DNA from: Panonychus citri
Taxonomy: Eukaryota; Arthropoda; Arachnida; Trombidiformes; Tetranychidae
DNA length: 64,000 nt
Direction: 5' to 3'
Assembly (NCBI RefSeq): GCF_014898815.1
Contig: NW_026515501.1
Span: forward strand, 62,001 to 126,000
The position numbers and the translations under genes are program-made. Position 1 is the first letter of the stretch; each line of letters starts with the position of its first letter. The notes below the pieces were generated by a model. That model saw nothing but the letters and a program-made list of their open reading frames with translations. It was not told the origin of the DNA and searched no databases. Shown here piece after piece: positions 62,019 to 64,000 of the stretch.

Positions 62019-64000
62019 AGGGTAAGGTACAGGGTGGAGTAGAGGGATAAACTTAATGGTGAGAGTGGGAAATTTGCGAGGAGGAGGAAATTGATTTACC
62101 CACAGAGACAAGAGGATAAACTTTTTTTTTAATCTCATAATATTTTCCTTGTTTTCAAATATCATATAATTGCAATTGGTGATAATTTATTGATTGTTAT
62201 AATAAATTATTTCCAATGGCAATATTATCTCGTGTGTAATTAATACTAGACTGATTTAATTGTTACCAAATCAACAGTAAATTGCTGATGATATAAAAAA
62301 ACAAAAACCAAACCAAACAAAACAAAACAAAAATGATCAACAACATGATAAAACTTGAAAACTATTACAACAACAATAATAATAACAGATTATTGCAATT
62401 ATTATATCAACAATAAAAGTATATAGATATTTGATTGTAAACTGATTATCATCAACAAAAGAAAAGGTATTTAATCCGTAACGTTGACCACTAGCATACT
62501 GACCAATGGAAAGTGAAAAGTGCAACAAAAAATTGCAAACAAATCAAATGGTGTAAATTGCTTGGGTTAACAATTGTTGCAGAATTGTAATGAAAATTGA
62601 GCTTAAAATCAACTTTATCAGTTTTTTTTGTTCACCATTCAATTGAATTTATTTCATGATAAGTTGGGGGAGAAATTGAATAAGAATCAATGAAAAAATA
62701 TCTCCAAAAATATAATGGAAACTCAGCATTCTGGTCAAGATCTTGAGATGTATTTTTGTTAACGGTTATCTGGATTCACGAGAGATATTATTTTATTTTT
62801 TTCTTTTCCTTTTACAAAGTAACATCATTATCAGCAACAAAAGATGATGTCGATGACCATTCCGAAGATGAGGATCTTTTTTTTTTATCATACTGACCAT
62901 CGTTGATATTTCAATTTGTTTTCTTGTTACTTGTCGCATCCTTTACTGATTGTTGATGTTATTATCATGAAATATTTTCTGCATTAAAGTTCACCAAAAT
63001 TTTCAGTATCTTTTTCACCGTATTGGTCAAGATAATCTAATTTGGTCTTATCATCGTTTTGGTTTCACCGGACATACTAACCTGTGATTTCTGGACATTG
63101 AAGAAAAGTTGATTTCTAAATTCAGTTCTAGAACTTTGATAGTTTACTATCATCTCTAATTGCGATGGTTTCATCTCTCTGCATGGTAGAGATTTGAGTT
63201 TATCTTTTTAGAAAGAAAATAAAGTGATGTTAAAGAAAAGTTTCGAATTTTTTCTTATTTAGAACTTTATTTTTTTTTTCGAAATTCTTTTCACTGACTT
63301 TCCATTATCTGATATTAACATTATCAAATCAAATCTACTTCGGTAATAAGTCTTATCCTTTCAATCAGTATAATTCAATGATAGAGATACAATCGGAAAA
63401 GAAAACAATTTTGAGAATCGAAGAAAGAAAAAAAGTTTTTCGAAAGTTTTTCTTTCGATTTTGATCATTGCTGAATTTAGATTCGACCACTAACAAATTT
63501 AAGTGAATAAAAGTTTCCATGAGAAAATTAATCCGACTCAGAGAATCAGAGAGCTACAATCAGTGTGAAATTATTCAAAGAAAAGAAAAAGTTTCTCTTT
63601 CGAATCAGGAACAAAAAAATCGATATTAAATCAGTCAAGTATCAGAACTTTTTTTCTGTGACATGAAAAGGACAAAGAAAAGTTGATCGACTTTGAACAA
63701 TCTATTACATGGAATGAACTTTTTTAATACCTCAACATACAAACTGTCATCTTTTCTTTACTTCCATCTGATATCATGACAATTTCGAGAGACTGAGTAG
63801 AAAAAAGTTCTGATGAAGAGGAAAAGTTTAATCTAAGGTAAATTCATAAGAGTATAAGAAAATGAATCAACTTTAAAGAAATTGAATCCAAGAAAACTCA
63901 TTAAACTCATTGATAAGTTATCATGAAGAGAGCAAAGAAAAAAAATGAAACATTTCAATTTCATTTTCACAAATCCATGAGTTCATTTCATCATGAAACT

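Larger units (their letters stand above)
60427..64000. other. Right-end non-coding region
   Basis: Upstream of NUDT18. It contains its probable promoter signals (TATCGAT at 60596-60602, ATCAGCTGAT at 60721-60730), an (ATCTTC)n tract at 61927-61956 and a (GAG)6 run at 62001-62018. From about 62.7 kb the sequence is richer in TTTC/GAAA and TCGA words. No gene is supported; one short exon-like frame at 62820-62896 is discussed in the findings. Confidence 0.6.

Noticed and set aside
1..64000. Transposable elements, CRISPR arrays, viral insertions, tRNA or rRNA genes
   Set aside because: No transposase, integrase or reverse-transcriptase motif, no regular spaced direct repeats, and no RNA-gene signature were seen on either strand by eye.

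Overview
This is nuclear DNA of an arthropod. It is AT-rich, its genes carry GT-AG introns, it encodes a chitin-cuticle enzyme and an invertebrate-type neuropeptide receptor, and microsatellites (GA, GAT, AATCA) are scattered between genes. A mite (acariform chelicerate) is my best guess from general sequence character; no species marker is visible. I see no bacterial, viral or transposase-encoding sequence, no tRNA and no CRISPR array.

Layout. (1) 1-5216, minus: the 5' part of a class A neuropeptide GPCR, cut by the left edge. (2) 8207-11376, plus: a secreted trypsin-like serine protease in four exons. (3) 12235-12692 and 14953-15473, plus: two small secreted, cysteine-free proteins with matching two-exon structure, probably diverged paralogues, with a possible degenerate first exon of a third copy between them. 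(4) 16237-16967, minus: NDUFB5, a complex I subunit. (5) 17541-40278, plus: a CDA5-type chitin deacetylase (CBM14, long Pro/Ser/Thr linker, deacetylase domain), whose probable signal-peptide exon lies 17.4 kb upstream of the next exon. One catalytic exon lacks a base and is frameshifted. (6) 40782-45676, minus: a short TLDc-only OXR1/NCOA7 protein. (7) 46713-48929, minus: mitochondrial aspartyl-tRNA synthetase, DARS2. (8) 49547-60426, minus: NUDT18 (MTH3-type Nudix hydrolase), in five exons with a 7.3 kb intron. (9) 60427-64000: no supported gene.

Most gene structures were rebuilt by joining exons by hand. Splice phases agree at every junction except one in DARS2, and exon length is wrong in one CDA5 exon. 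Three neighbouring minus-strand genes (OXR1, DARS2, NUDT18) together with NDUFB5 concern mitochondria or oxidative damage; each has its own upstream region and nothing suggests an operon.

Non-coding DNA is about three quarters of the window. The large CDA5 intron is saturated with AACAATTAA/TTAATTGTT-type words. AGATGGC motifs (CTCF-like) and ATCAGCTGAT palindromes (like Drosophila core-promoter motif 5) recur near gene starts. The least explained coding content is the small secreted protein pair at 12.2-15.5 kb.
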